Assembly: GCA_947039055.1 (NCBI GenBank) | Contig: CAMQYB010000075.1 | Coordinates: 1-7,916 of the forward strand | Length of the DNA: 7,916 bases | DNA from: an uncultured Deferribacteraceae bacterium | GTDB lineage: Bacteria > Chrysiogenota > Deferribacteres > Deferribacterales > Mucispirillaceae | Direction of reading: 5' to 3' | Part shown: positions 1 through 6,900 of the stretch, in pieces | Numbering within the stretch: the stretch's first letter is position 1 | How the letters are laid out: the number at the start of each line of letters is the position of its first letter | The notes under the pieces: generated by a model | The model's input: only the letters and a program-made list of their open reading frames with translations | What the model was told of the DNA's origin: nothing | The model's database searches: none | Program-made: the position numbers and the translations under genes

Positions 1-287
1 GATGATTTAATATAATAATAGATAACTGCAAAATGTTTATCAGCTAAATAGTTTAGTGAATATTCTGTTGAAATAGAGAGGTTTAACATATTTGATAGAT
101 GATTTAATATAATAATATATAACTGCAAAATGTTTATCAGTTAAATAGTTTAGTGTATATTTATATATAGAGAGGTTTGACATATTTGATAGATGATTTA
201 ATGTGATAATATATAACCGCAAAATGTTTATCAGTTAAATAGTTTAGTGAATATTCTGTTGAAATATAGAGGTTAACACCTTGGATA
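1..287. repeat. Three tandem copies of a ~96-bp repeat
   Basis: Three imperfect direct copies lie head to tail: 1-97, 98-191 and 192-287 (97, 94 and 96 bp). Each begins GATGATTTAAT and carries the near-identical core GCAAAATGTTTATCAG, then TAAATAGTTTAGTG, and ends in a form of GAGGTTTAACATATTTGATA. Copies 1 and 3 share AATATTCTGTTGAAATA in the second half, where copy 2 has a diverged TA-rich stretch. The array starts at the window edge, so more copies may lie to the left. It sits just downstream of the 3' end of the FabH-family gene. No gene is seen here: unit lengths are not multiples of three, so any reading frame changes from copy to copy. A TAACTG/CAGTTA inverted repeat is perfect only in copy 2 (120-125/138-143) and is broken without compensation in copies 1 and 3, which argues against a conserved RNA hairpin. 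Confidence 0.93.
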
Positions 288-321
288 ATATATTGATATT
301 GATAGCAGAACAGATATTGAA

Positions 322-1338
322 TTATGTAGCACTTTCTATCATAGATAGATCGGCTAGACAGCCAGCCCAAGATAGTCCAACTCCAAAACCAACTAATAAT
401 CCTCTTTTTCCTAACGGTACGTTAGCCTCTTGAATTTTGTTTATCGCATTAGGTATTGATGATGATACAGTGTTACCTATATCTGATGTGTCGTTCCAAT
501 ATTTATTGTCATCAGGAATATGACATAGCGTTCGTAGACTATCAAGAATAACTTTGTTTGCTTGATGAAAAATAAAATTATCAATACTACTAATATTTAG
601 TTTTGCTGATTTTAAAATATCGTCTACCATTTTTGGAACTACAGCTTGTGTGAACTGCATAACAGCTTTGCCATCCATATATATATGTGCGTCGTTTCGA
701 GCATTACCAAATTGATCAAAAACATCTGTGTGAGCAAGATCAACATCAGCAGTTGCCATTCTTGATCTACCGTAATGAACAATTAGTTTGCCGTAGTCTT
801 TACCGTTTGTACCAAATTTAAAGTTACTTAACAACTCTCTTTGCGACTCTTTACCAAGCACTAAAGTTGCAGCAGCAGCGTCACCAAATAATGGTTTAGT
901 TCTCATATCTTTCTGATTAACATATTTGCTATAAGTGTCTGACGTGATTAATAGAACGTTATTAACTATCCCTGTTTCGATATAATTTTTTGCAAGAGCA
1001 AGTCCATATATATAACCAGAGCAACCGTGTGCATAATCAAACGCTAATGTACTTTGAGGAAGTCCTAACGCACCATGCACAATACACGATGTTGAAGGCA
1101 TAATATAATCAGGAGATTGGGTACAGACAATTATTGCTTCAATCGTACTGCGATCGATATTTTGTTCGGCAAATAATTTTTCAGCAGCAGCAATAGCTAA
1201 ATCTGATGCACACTCTTTTTCACTTGTATAGTGGTATGAGTATATATTAATTTTTGATGTTATTCTGCCATCAGGATTATTATATACTATATTTTCTGGA
1301 TAGTGTGATGCTACGCTGTTAATGTACGCCCGTTTAAT
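322..1338 (-). CDS. fabH: Beta-ketoacyl-ACP synthase III family protein (FabH-like), probable ATT start
   Basis: A thiolase-fold condensing enzyme of the KAS III family, which in general condenses an acyl-CoA with malonyl-ACP in the cytoplasm to start fatty-acid or related acyl chains. With an ATT start at 1338 it is 338 residues, normal for the family. The triad is visible: Cys106 in HGCSGYIYGL, His258 in FIFHQAN and Asn289 in DIGNT. The family motif YMDGKAV and the C-terminal GFGVGLSWAG are also present. The first 79 residues, including ECASDLAIAAAEKLF, are FabH-like and in frame, so the internal ATG at 1101 cannot be the true start. From the upstream stop (1369-1371) to 1101 there is no in-frame ATG, GTG or TTG. 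The segment matching the CoA-binding RTGIRERH of E. coli FabH reads KINIYSYH here (residues 29-36), so substrate preference may differ. It could be a specialised KAS III (lipid, O-antigen or natural-product acyl chain) rather than the housekeeping FabH. Confidence 0.88.
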   Translation of the reverse strand: MKRAYINSVASHYPENIVYNNPDGRITSKINIYSYHYTSEKECASDLAIAAAEKLFAEQNIDRSTIEAIIVCTQSPDYIMPSTSCIVHGALGLPQSTLAFDYAHGCSGYIYGLALAKNYIETGIVNNVLLITSDTYSKYVNQKDMRTKPLFGDAAAATLVLGKESQRELLSNFKFGTNGKDYGKLIVHYGRSRMATADVDLAHTDVFDQFGNARNDAHIYMDGKAVMQFTQAVVPKMVDDILKSAKLNISSIDNFIFHQANKVILDSLRTLCHIPDDNKYWNDTSDIGNTVSSSIPNAINKIQEANVPLGKRGLLVGFGVGLSWAGCLADLSMIESAT

Positions 1339-1345
1339 TATTGCG

Positions 1346-1352
1346 CTCCTTA
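1346..1352 (-). promoter_or_regulatory. Ribosome-binding site that defines the FabH start
   Basis: On the minus strand TAAGGAG (1352-1346) is followed by a 7-nt spacer and ATT (1338-1336). That spacing is ideal for initiation. ATA at 1341-1339 is the only other near-cognate option, with a tight 4-nt spacer. The site is the best Shine-Dalgarno match in the window and falls where homologues of this family would begin. Confidence 0.7.
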
Positions 1353-1396
1353 CTTCTGTATAATTTGCTTACTAATATATATAAACTATTATATTC

Positions 1397-1405
1397 ATTA
1401 TAGCA
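1397..1405 (-). promoter_or_regulatory. Extended -10 promoter for the FabH-family gene
   Basis: On the minus strand TGCTATAAT (1405-1397) is a full extended -10 element, TGn followed by consensus TATAAT. No good -35 is seen 16-18 nt upstream, only T-rich sequence, which extended -10 promoters tolerate. Transcription would start near 1390, giving a leader of about 50 nt before the ATT start. This suggests the gene has its own transcript as well as any readthrough from the operon upstream. Confidence 0.5.
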
Positions 1406-1444
1406 TAATAATATACCGATAAAACATTTAAAATATTTTAACGC

Positions 1445-1462
1445 CATTGTTTATAGACAATG
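1445..1462 (-). terminator. Weak stem-loop after the rimO-bamD-serS operon
   Basis: CATTGT (1445-1450) pairs with ACAATG (1457-1462) around a 6-nt loop. On the minus strand it is followed by GGCGTTAAAATATTTTAAA, which is AT-rich but has no clean T run. It lies between the RsmI-like gene and the FabH promoter, where a terminator would be expected, but the stem is short and AT-rich. A perfect 12-bp palindrome, TAAAATATTTTA, lies at 1429-1440. Readthrough into the FabH-family gene is possible. Confidence 0.25.
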
Positions 1463-1529
1463 CTTCTCTGTAAAAGTTTAATTTGTTTACTGCTTGATCT
1501 ATTATTACAACACCTAATTATTAAAAAAA

Positions 1530-2210
1530 TTAAAACGCTTCACTTATTTTAGGTATAATAATAATGAAAGGTGATTTAGGTATTTTAGGTTTTTTAAGTA
1601 TTTCTTTCGCAGTGTCATATATAGAGAACTCATTCTCCATAGATAGATTTACACCTAAAAAGATTTTAGATTTTAAATCAACTAACTCTTCTAACACTTT
1701 TTGCAAAGCGTATGGACGTTCCATAAATATACTAGTTTCTTCAACACCTCTAGTTATAATATTATGAAAAAATCTTCTTCTTTCATCTTTTTTTATAGGA
1801 GGAAATGATATAAAATTAAATTTAGTACAATCAAGTCCTGATATAGAAATAGCTGCTGTGATTGATGAAGTTGCACCTATTGATTTAACTTCCACACTAT
1901 TATCTCTACATAATCTAACGAACTCAAAATCAGGATCAGATAAACATGGTGTACCGTTATCAGAAAATAAAGTAACGGTATCGCAGTTGAATAAATGTTG
2001 TAAAAGTTCTAATCTATCATCATCTTTTGAGTGTTCGTTTAATAAATAATACTCTTTCTCTCTAGCATCAGATGCAGCGAGAAGAGTTAAAACATTACGT
2101 CTCTCTTCACCTATTACAAAGTCAGATGCTTTGATTTTTTCCATAACTTCTTTAGATGTTTCTTTATAATTGCCGGTGATAGGAATTGAGGCAACGTATA
2201 ATGTTGGCAT
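1530..2210 (-). CDS. Short RsmI-like SAM-dependent methyltransferase (tetrapyrrole methylase family)
   Basis: 226 residues, resembling the catalytic part of RsmI, the enzyme that 2'-O-methylates C1402 of 16S rRNA using S-adenosylmethionine. Visible family motifs are the N-terminal strand TLYVASIPI (3-11), the GEERR segment (34-38, RsmI AEDTR), SDNGTPCLSDPD (83-94, RsmI SDAGTPLINDPG) and IGATSSITAAIS (111-122), followed by FPPIKKDERRRFF (136-148), where RsmI has a GFLP-KxxxRR segment. RsmI is usually about 280 residues; this protein ends after IIIIPK and lacks the C-terminal extension, like the short RsmI paralogues seen in Bacteroidetes. The substrate is therefore uncertain, and I give no symbol. 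The ATG overlaps the serS stop by one base (TAATG), with no strong ribosome-binding site of its own, so it is probably translated by coupling to serS. It is the last gene of the operon. Confidence 0.85.
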   Translation of the reverse strand: MPTLYVASIPITGNYKETSKEVMEKIKASDFVIGEERRNVLTLLAASDAREKEYYLLNEHSKDDDRLELLQHLFNCDTVTLFSDNGTPCLSDPDFEFVRLCRDNSVEVKSIGATSSITAAISISGLDCTKFNFISFPPIKKDERRRFFHNIITRGVEETSIFMERPYALQKVLEELVDLKSKIFLGVNLSMENEFSIYDTAKEILKKPKIPKSPFIIIIPKISEAF

Positions 2211-3484
2211 TATTTTGACACTTCTATTTTTTCCATATTATTAAAGTATGGACGTAAAATTTTAGGGATAGTAACCGATCCATCAACGTTTTGATAGTTC
2301 TCTAAAATAGCAACTAATGTTCTTCCAACTGCTAATCCTGAACCGTTTAATGTATGTGCAAATTGCATTTTACCGTTTTCATCTTTATATCTAATTGATC
2401 CTCTTCTTGCTTGAAAATCTTTACAGTTAGAACATGATGAAATTTCTCTATAACAATTTTCACTAGGTAACCAAACTTCGATGTCGTATGTTTTAGATGA
2501 TGTAAATCCTATATCACCTGATGATAGCAACATTATTCTGTATGGAATTTCTAACAGTTGTAATATTTTTTCTGCTGATGTTAATATGTTTTCTAACTCA
2601 ACTTCAGAGTCTTCTTTTCTGCAAATTGTTACAAGTTCAACTTTATTAAATTGATGCAGTCTAATTAATCCTTTAACATCTTTACCGTATGATCCAGCTT
2701 CACGTCTAAAGCAAGCAGAGTATGCAACGTGTTTTATAGGCAGTGTTGCAGTCGGTATAACTTCACTAGAATATAGATTAGTAACAGAAACCTCAGATGT
2801 AGGAATTAAGAATAGATCATCTTTTTCACAGGTGAACGCTTCTTCAGAAAATTTAGGTAGCTGTCCTGTGTTGAACATAGATTTAGAATTAACCAGAAAC
2901 GGCGTCATAACTTCATCACGTCCGTCAGTTATATGAGTATCAAGCATGAAAGATATTAATGCTCTTTCAAGTTTTGCACCAGTACCAGTTAGAACGGCAA
3001 ATCTTGATCCAGAAGTTTTAACACCTCTTTCAAAATCTACCATGTTCAAATCAGTACCAATGTCTGCATGAGATTTAGGAGCGAAATCAAACTCTTTAGG
3101 TGTGCCCCATGTACGAACTAATGTATTATCATTTTCATCTTTACCGATAGGTGTTGTGTCATCAACTAGATTAGGAATAACATGTAGTTGTGCATCAAGT
3201 TGTAGTTGTATATTTTTTAAACTCTTCTCTAAAGTTGCAAAATTTTCTGATATTTTTTTAACTTCTTCTTGAATAGAAGTTGTATCATTACCACTTTGTT
3301 TTAGCCTACCAACTTCTTTTGAGAGTTCATTTCTTTTATTTTGTAGAACTTCTATATCGGTAGTTAATTTTCTTCTGTCAGCATCAAGTTTGATTAAGGC
3401 ATCGAAATCTATGTTCAATCCTCTTGCAATACATTTTGATTTCACATTTTCAACATCTGATATGATTAATTTTATATCTAACAT
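2210..3484 (-). CDS. serS: Serine--tRNA ligase
   Basis: Class IIa aminoacyl-tRNA synthetase that activates serine with ATP and charges tRNA-Ser (and tRNA-Sec where present) in the cytoplasm. It has 424 residues, the normal bacterial length. The N-terminal tRNA-binding arm forms a long helical hairpin at about 30-100, rich in Lys, Glu and Leu. The catalytic domain shows the serine-binding TSE (229-231), motif 2 with FRREAGSYG (259-267) and GLIRLHQFNKVE, the segment YREISSCSNCKDFQARR, and motif 3 with GSGLAVGRT (381-389, Arg388). No key residue is missing. The ATG at 3484 has AAAAGG about 7 nt upstream (3497-3492). It follows bamD by 32 nt and its TAA overlaps the start of the RsmI-like gene by one base. 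Confidence 0.98.
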   Translation of the reverse strand: MLDIKLIISDVENVKSKCIARGLNIDFDALIKLDADRRKLTTDIEVLQNKRNELSKEVGRLKQSGNDTTSIQEEVKKISENFATLEKSLKNIQLQLDAQLHVIPNLVDDTTPIGKDENDNTLVRTWGTPKEFDFAPKSHADIGTDLNMVDFERGVKTSGSRFAVLTGTGAKLERALISFMLDTHITDGRDEVMTPFLVNSKSMFNTGQLPKFSEEAFTCEKDDLFLIPTSEVSVTNLYSSEVIPTATLPIKHVAYSACFRREAGSYGKDVKGLIRLHQFNKVELVTICRKEDSEVELENILTSAEKILQLLEIPYRIMLLSSGDIGFTSSKTYDIEVWLPSENCYREISSCSNCKDFQARRGSIRYKDENGKMQFAHTLNGSGLAVGRTLVAILENYQNVDGSVTIPKILRPYFNNMEKIEVSK

Positions 3485-3516
3485 AAGTAAACCTTTTAGA
3501 TCTTTATTATTATGAT

Positions 3517-4425
3517 CTAATTTTCTCCCTTATTTTCAAGATTTTCAAGTTCTTTAGTTTTATCAACTTCATTAACTTCTTTAACTACTTCTTTGTCTTC
3601 GACTATCTCAACTATTTCAACGTCTTTATTTTTGGCAAGTTTTTCAAGTTCTTTACGTTCTTTTTTCTCTTTTTTTACAATATATTTATCGTATTTTTTA
3701 ACAGCTTTTTGATAATCTTTTGTATCTTTATAAATTAAAGATAGATTTCTAATATATCCTTCAGCCTCAGTATAGCTATCAGCTTTTAAGAGTAGCACTA
3801 TTAATCTATAAAAAGAACGAGGAGCAATTTCTGTATTGCTATAATTTGTAAGTAGATATTTGTATCTTAATATCGCTTGAGGATATTTTAAAATACGAGT
3901 GTAATATCTTGCAATCTTATAATTTTTTAACGCTAGATCGTTTGTTAATTCACGACTTAATTCAGCTAGGTTATTTGTTTCGTACAATGAAGGGTTAAGT
4001 CTTTTAATTTTTTCAAAATACATTAATGCTCTTTTAGCATCGACTAAATCTCTACTTGGCGATTCTTTAATGTCATCGTGTGCTAGTCCAAGATTAAGGT
4101 ATGCTTCGGTTAATTTAGGTGATGTTGGGTATAGTTCAACATACGCTTCATATACACCGATCGCTAAAATATAATCTTCATCAGCAAAATAAGTGTTCGC
4201 AATAGCAAGTTGAACTTCAGATGCAAGGATAGGGTTTTCAGCTCTAGCCAATGCATTTTGATAAGCTTCAAGTGCTACGTCGTAGTCTTTTGATGCAAAA
4301 TATTCATCACCTAACTGCTTATAGTATGCTAAATCCATATCAGGTTCGATAGGTTTACCACAGGCTATTAGTATAAATAATAGTAGAAGAGATAATAAAA
4401 CTCTCATATAAGATAAATTCATCAC
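3517..4425 (-). CDS. bamD: Outer membrane assembly lipoprotein BamD
   Basis: Component of the BAM machine that folds beta-barrel proteins into the outer membrane, anchored by lipid to the periplasmic side. Residues 1-21 are a lipoprotein signal peptide ending in the lipobox LIAC, with Cys22 as the predicted lipidated residue. About five TPR-like helix pairs follow, at roughly 32-65, 69-102, 105-145, 166-200 and 201-240. The BamD pattern is clear: YPTSPKLTEAYLNLGLAH, then SRDLVDAKRALMYFEKIKRL, then IARYYTRILKYPQAILRYK. Residues 243-302 are an unusual Lys/Glu/Val-rich tail beyond the TPR region, making the protein somewhat longer than E. coli BamD (about 245 residues). The GTG at 4425 is 9 nt behind AGGTGG (4440-4435). 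The adjacent ATG at 4422 is an equally acceptable start, and a third option is Met7. It lies 32 nt after rimO and 32 nt before serS. Confidence 0.9.
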   Translation of the reverse strand: MMNLSYMRVLLSLLLLFILIACGKPIEPDMDLAYYKQLGDEYFASKDYDVALEAYQNALARAENPILASEVQLAIANTYFADEDYILAIGVYEAYVELYPTSPKLTEAYLNLGLAHDDIKESPSRDLVDAKRALMYFEKIKRLNPSLYETNNLAELSRELTNDLALKNYKIARYYTRILKYPQAILRYKYLLTNYSNTEIAPRSFYRLIVLLLKADSYTEAEGYIRNLSLIYKDTKDYQKAVKKYDKYIVKKEKKERKELEKLAKNKDVEIVEIVEDKEVVKEVNEVDKTKELENLENKGEN

Positions 4426-4457
4426 GATACTTTACCACCTAATCATTAATATATCAA

Positions 4458-5753
4458 CTACAATATTTCCACATAGATATCAGGATATATAACTCTTTTT
4501 AACTTAACTTTGTAAGGTCCGAACCCTTTATCAGCTACGCCGTCCAATGTGAAAAGTTTTCCATCAACAACTGGAGTTTGAAATAACGCTCTACCTTCTA
4601 AAATATAGTCAGATTGATCGGATACTGTTTCTATATAGGCATCAAAAATTGTAGATTTTAAACTTCTAAGTCTTTTTGATGTACATTTTTTCTGTGCTCT
4701 CTCTAAAACAGCTCTTCGTTTTTTAGCTACACGTTTATCAACTTTATCATCATACTTATATGATACAGCTATATCTTCATCAGAGTATTCAAAAAAACCT
4801 GCAAAATCTATATTACCCTCTTCGATGAACTCTTTTAAGTCGTTAAACTCTTCATCTGTTTCTGATGGAAACCCTACGATAAATGTCGATCTAATAAAAG
4901 CATCAGGTATATATTTTTTAATATTCGATATAACTGTTCTAATAATTTTCTGATTAGATTTTCTTTTCATAACTTTTAATATTCTATCATTAATATGTTG
5001 AATAGGGATATCGAAGTAATTTATTATATTCTCTTTAGATTTAATAAATTGTATAAGTTCAGCCGTTACGCCGTCTGGATTCATATATAATAATCTAAAA
5101 TATGTGTCATTAAATTCTGTTGCTAATCTATCAAGCAGTTCTATTAGTCGTTTACTTTTATCGATGTCGTAATGATAATCTGTCGTATCTTGACTAATAA
5201 TAATAATCTCTTTAACACCTTTAGAAATTAATATTCTAGTTTCTTCAACAATTTTATCAATCGGTTTAGATTTCAATTTTCCTCTAATTTTAGGAATAGT
5301 ACAGAACGAACATTTATTATCGCACCCATCAGAAATTTTAAGATAAGCGTAATAAGAGTGGTTTGTGATTACACGGTGTTCTATATCGTTAAAGTCTACT
5401 CTATTTTTATCTCTATCAGCTATTAGATAATCTGTTATATCTGATAATGTATATACACCTGTGAAAAAATCTATTTCAGGCAGTTCAGTTTTGATATCAT
5501 CTTTATACCGTTCAACCATACAACCTGCGACTACTAATTTTGCAGTAGGTTTCTTTTTGCTTGCAACATCCATAATCGTATCTATCGCTTCTTTCACAGC
5601 TGACTCTATAAAGCCACATGTATTTATAACTATAGCATCAGATACCGTTAGATCATCTTCAATCTCACATCCGTTAGATGATAGCTCACCTATTAAATTT
5701 TCAAAATCAACCTGGTTTTTTGCACAACCTAAACTTATATATGTAACTTTCAT
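4458..5753 (-). CDS. rimO: Ribosomal protein uS12 methylthiotransferase RimO
   Basis: Radical-SAM enzyme that adds a methylthio group to the beta-carbon of a conserved aspartate in ribosomal protein S12. It has 431 residues, typical of RimO. The N-terminal UPF0004 domain carries the auxiliary-cluster cysteines Cys10 (SLGCAKNQVD), Cys46 (INTCGF) and Cys78 (VAGCM). The radical-SAM cluster is C144-x3-C148-x2-C151 in SDGCDNKCSFCTIPKIRG. A TRAM domain occupies about 365-431. SLGCAKNQVD and CSFCTIPKIRG favour RimO over its tRNA-modifying relative MiaB. The ATG at 5753 has only a weak GAG-type site upstream (GTGAGAGTTT), with AAGG further off. It is the first gene of the minus-strand operon, facing the divergent intergenic region. 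Confidence 0.96.
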   Translation of the reverse strand: MKVTYISLGCAKNQVDFENLIGELSSNGCEIEDDLTVSDAIVINTCGFIESAVKEAIDTIMDVASKKKPTAKLVVAGCMVERYKDDIKTELPEIDFFTGVYTLSDITDYLIADRDKNRVDFNDIEHRVITNHSYYAYLKISDGCDNKCSFCTIPKIRGKLKSKPIDKIVEETRILISKGVKEIIIISQDTTDYHYDIDKSKRLIELLDRLATEFNDTYFRLLYMNPDGVTAELIQFIKSKENIINYFDIPIQHINDRILKVMKRKSNQKIIRTVISNIKKYIPDAFIRSTFIVGFPSETDEEFNDLKEFIEEGNIDFAGFFEYSDEDIAVSYKYDDKVDKRVAKKRRAVLERAQKKCTSKRLRSLKSTIFDAYIETVSDQSDYILEGRALFQTPVVDGKLFTLDGVADKGFGPYKVKLKRVIYPDIYVEIL

Positions 5754-5843
5754 AAACTCTCACAACCTTAATTAATTTCATCTACATCATATTAATGATA
5801 TAAATAAGATTACTATAAGGTAGATAAAAAATCTTAGAATGTA

Positions 5844-5880
5844 AATATAAATAAGTATATAAAACCGTAAACTATTGCAA
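5844..5880 (-). promoter_or_regulatory. Candidate promoter region for the rimO operon
   Basis: Two overlapping weak sigma70-like candidates are readable on the minus strand: TTGCAA (5880-5875) with TATACT (5859-5854) at a short 15-nt spacing, and TTTACG (5871-5866) with TATATT (5849-5844) at 16 nt. Either would give a leader of about 85-95 nt before rimO. The region is very AT-rich, so chance matches are likely. It lies back to back with the plus-strand promoter candidate. Confidence 0.3.
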
Positions 5881-5886
5881 GATAGA

Positions 5887-5892
5887 TATAAT
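5887..5892 (+). promoter_or_regulatory. Candidate -10 element for the LRR gene
   Basis: A consensus TATAAT sits 50 nt upstream of the GTG start, with a poor -35 (ACCGTA at 5864-5869, 17-nt spacing). It is embedded in a small inverted repeat, AGATA-TAAT-TATCT (5885-5898), so a dimeric regulator could in principle overlap the -10. The start would be near 5899, giving a leader of roughly 40 nt. Confidence 0.4.
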
Positions 5893-5929
5893 TATCTTAA
5901 AATAGATATGAAGTGCGATGAGTTTTCAT

Positions 5930-5936
5930 AAGGGGG
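5930..5936 (+). promoter_or_regulatory. Ribosome-binding site that decides the LRR gene start
   Basis: AAGGGGG is followed by ATCTC and a GTG at 5942-5944, a 5-nt spacing. The in-frame ATG at 5918 lies upstream of this site and has no comparable Shine-Dalgarno, so GTG is preferred. The plus-strand gene downstream uses a matching GGGGGATAAA-ATG arrangement (6910-6922), which supports the choice. Confidence 0.75.
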
Positions 5937-5941
5937 ATCTC

Positions 5942-6847
5942 GTGAAAAATTCTATAAGTATTGATGAAGAGGGAGTTACACTTAAAGAGTTAAAAGAGAT
6001 TAATTCTAAATTAAAAGATGATAATATTAGAGTTATGTTAACCGTAAATTTAGATAAGGTAGCAAAAAAAAGTTGTATCAATAATATGGACGTTATTCAA
6101 CATATAACAGATGTGCGTGATCTAGTTATAACTAATCGTACATATAAAGAGAAGAGGTTAGATCACCTAAATGAACTATCGTTAATTGATAACTTAGAAG
6201 TTTTTCATATTTATGGCTGCTGTTTTAAACCTACGATATCATTTGAACCGCTAACAAAATTTTCTAACTTAAAAGATTTAGATATTGATGATATACGCTT
6301 AAATACAAAACAACAAAAAGTTTTAAGTTCGTTTCAAAATTTAGAACGGTTAAGGGTTACTAAGTTAGATTTAGAGTTTGTGAATGAGAATAAAAACTTA
6401 AAAAGTTTATTGATCCATAGAGTGTTACTTAATGAGAATTTGCTACATGAAAAATTTCCTAATATTGAAACGATCTCACTTATTGATTGTAGAAAAGTAA
6501 CTGATTTTAGTTTTTTGAATAAACTATCAAACCTAAAAAATATAACTTTTGGACATCTATCTAAGTTAGAAAGTTTTCCTCTTTTTGATAGATCAAATAA
6601 GATAGAGACAATTCATTTCTTTGGAAATAACCATCTCAAAAATATAGACAACTTATTGATGTGTGAAAATCTAGCAGAGTTAAGAGTATCAACTGAAACA
6701 TTATTATTAGAAGCAGAAGCGTTTGAAAAATTAGAGAAATTGAAAAAGTTGAAATTTTGTCAAGTGATTTACTATTGTAGAAACAGTGAAAAATATGATG
6801 AAAAGTTTGATGAGATCGCACTCAAAAATGGATGGGTTACAAGATAG
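5942..6847 (+). CDS. Leucine-rich-repeat protein, function unknown
   Basis: 301 residues from the GTG start (309 if the ATG at 5918 is used). I do not recognise an orthologue. Repeated strand motifs of the form N-L-x-x-L-x-I occur at about 84-90, 109-115, 133-139, 152-158, 174-180, 197-203, 220-226, 243-249 and 266-272. The last five are spaced at 22-23 residues, which indicates a curved LRR solenoid with about nine turns. The N-terminal 75 residues are a charged, partly helical region without repeats. There is no signal peptide or membrane segment, so a cytoplasmic location is likely. Such folds usually bind proteins; no catalytic motif is visible. The gene ends in two in-frame stops (TAGTAG). 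It is divergent from rimO and 72 nt upstream of the membrane-protein gene, probably in the same transcript. Confidence 0.8.
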   Translation: MKNSISIDEEGVTLKELKEINSKLKDDNIRVMLTVNLDKVAKKSCINNMDVIQHITDVRDLVITNRTYKEKRLDHLNELSLIDNLEVFHIYGCCFKPTISFEPLTKFSNLKDLDIDDIRLNTKQQKVLSSFQNLERLRVTKLDLEFVNENKNLKSLLIHRVLLNENLLHEKFPNIETISLIDCRKVTDFSFLNKLSNLKNITFGHLSKLESFPLFDRSNKIETIHFFGNNHLKNIDNLLMCENLAELRVSTETLLLEAEAFEKLEKLKKLKFCQVIYYCRNSEKYDEKFDEIALKNGWVTR

Positions 6848-6850
6848 TAG

Positions 6851-6900
6851 TCGTATATGTATTTAGAGTTGATTAAATCTAAACTGGCTGATATATACGA
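6851..6900 (+). other. Nested hairpin in the spacer between the LRR and membrane-protein genes
   Basis: TCGTATATGT (6851-6860) pairs with ATATATACGA (6891-6900) over 10 positions, with one G-U pair. Inside it TTTAGA (6862-6867) pairs with TCTAAA (6878-6883) around a 10-nt loop, leaving a bulge CTGGCTG at 6884-6890. The structure fills most of the 72-nt gap and ends 5 nt before the GAGAGGGGG ribosome-binding site (6906-6914). It lacks a T run after it, so it does not look like an intrinsic terminator. A role in mRNA stability or translation of the downstream gene is possible but unproven. Confidence 0.45.

Noticed and set aside
1..287. CRISPR array at the left end
   Set aside because: The copies are similar over their whole length with no unique spacers, and no cas gene is present.
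40..370. Minus-strand frames in the left repeat encoding a repeated NYLTDKHFAVIYY peptide
   Set aside because: The peptide only reflects the DNA repeat. Unit lengths of 97, 94 and 96 bp shift the frame, the second frame runs antisense-free into the FabH gene's 3' end, and there is no ribosome-binding site.
322..1101. FabH-family gene starting at the internal ATG at 1101
   Set aside because: The 79 codons upstream are in frame, free of stops and clearly FabH-like, and a strong ribosome-binding site marks a start near 1338. Starting at 1101 would remove part of the core fold.
1564..2049. Two plus-strand frames (1564-1767 and 1858-2049) opposite the RsmI-like gene
   Set aside because: They are fully antisense to a conserved methyltransferase and have no recognisable product.
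5461..5775. 104-residue plus-strand frame antisense to rimO
   Set aside because: It lies opposite the conserved N-terminal coding region of rimO and shows no domain or ribosome-binding site of its own.
5918..5941. ATG at 5918 as the start of the LRR protein
   Set aside because: It lies before the strong AAGGGGG site, which is placed correctly for the GTG at 5942. The ATG has no comparable site.
6636..6821. Minus-strand frame opposite the end of the LRR gene
   Set aside because: It is low-complexity antisense sequence produced by the Leu/Lys-rich codons of the LRR protein.
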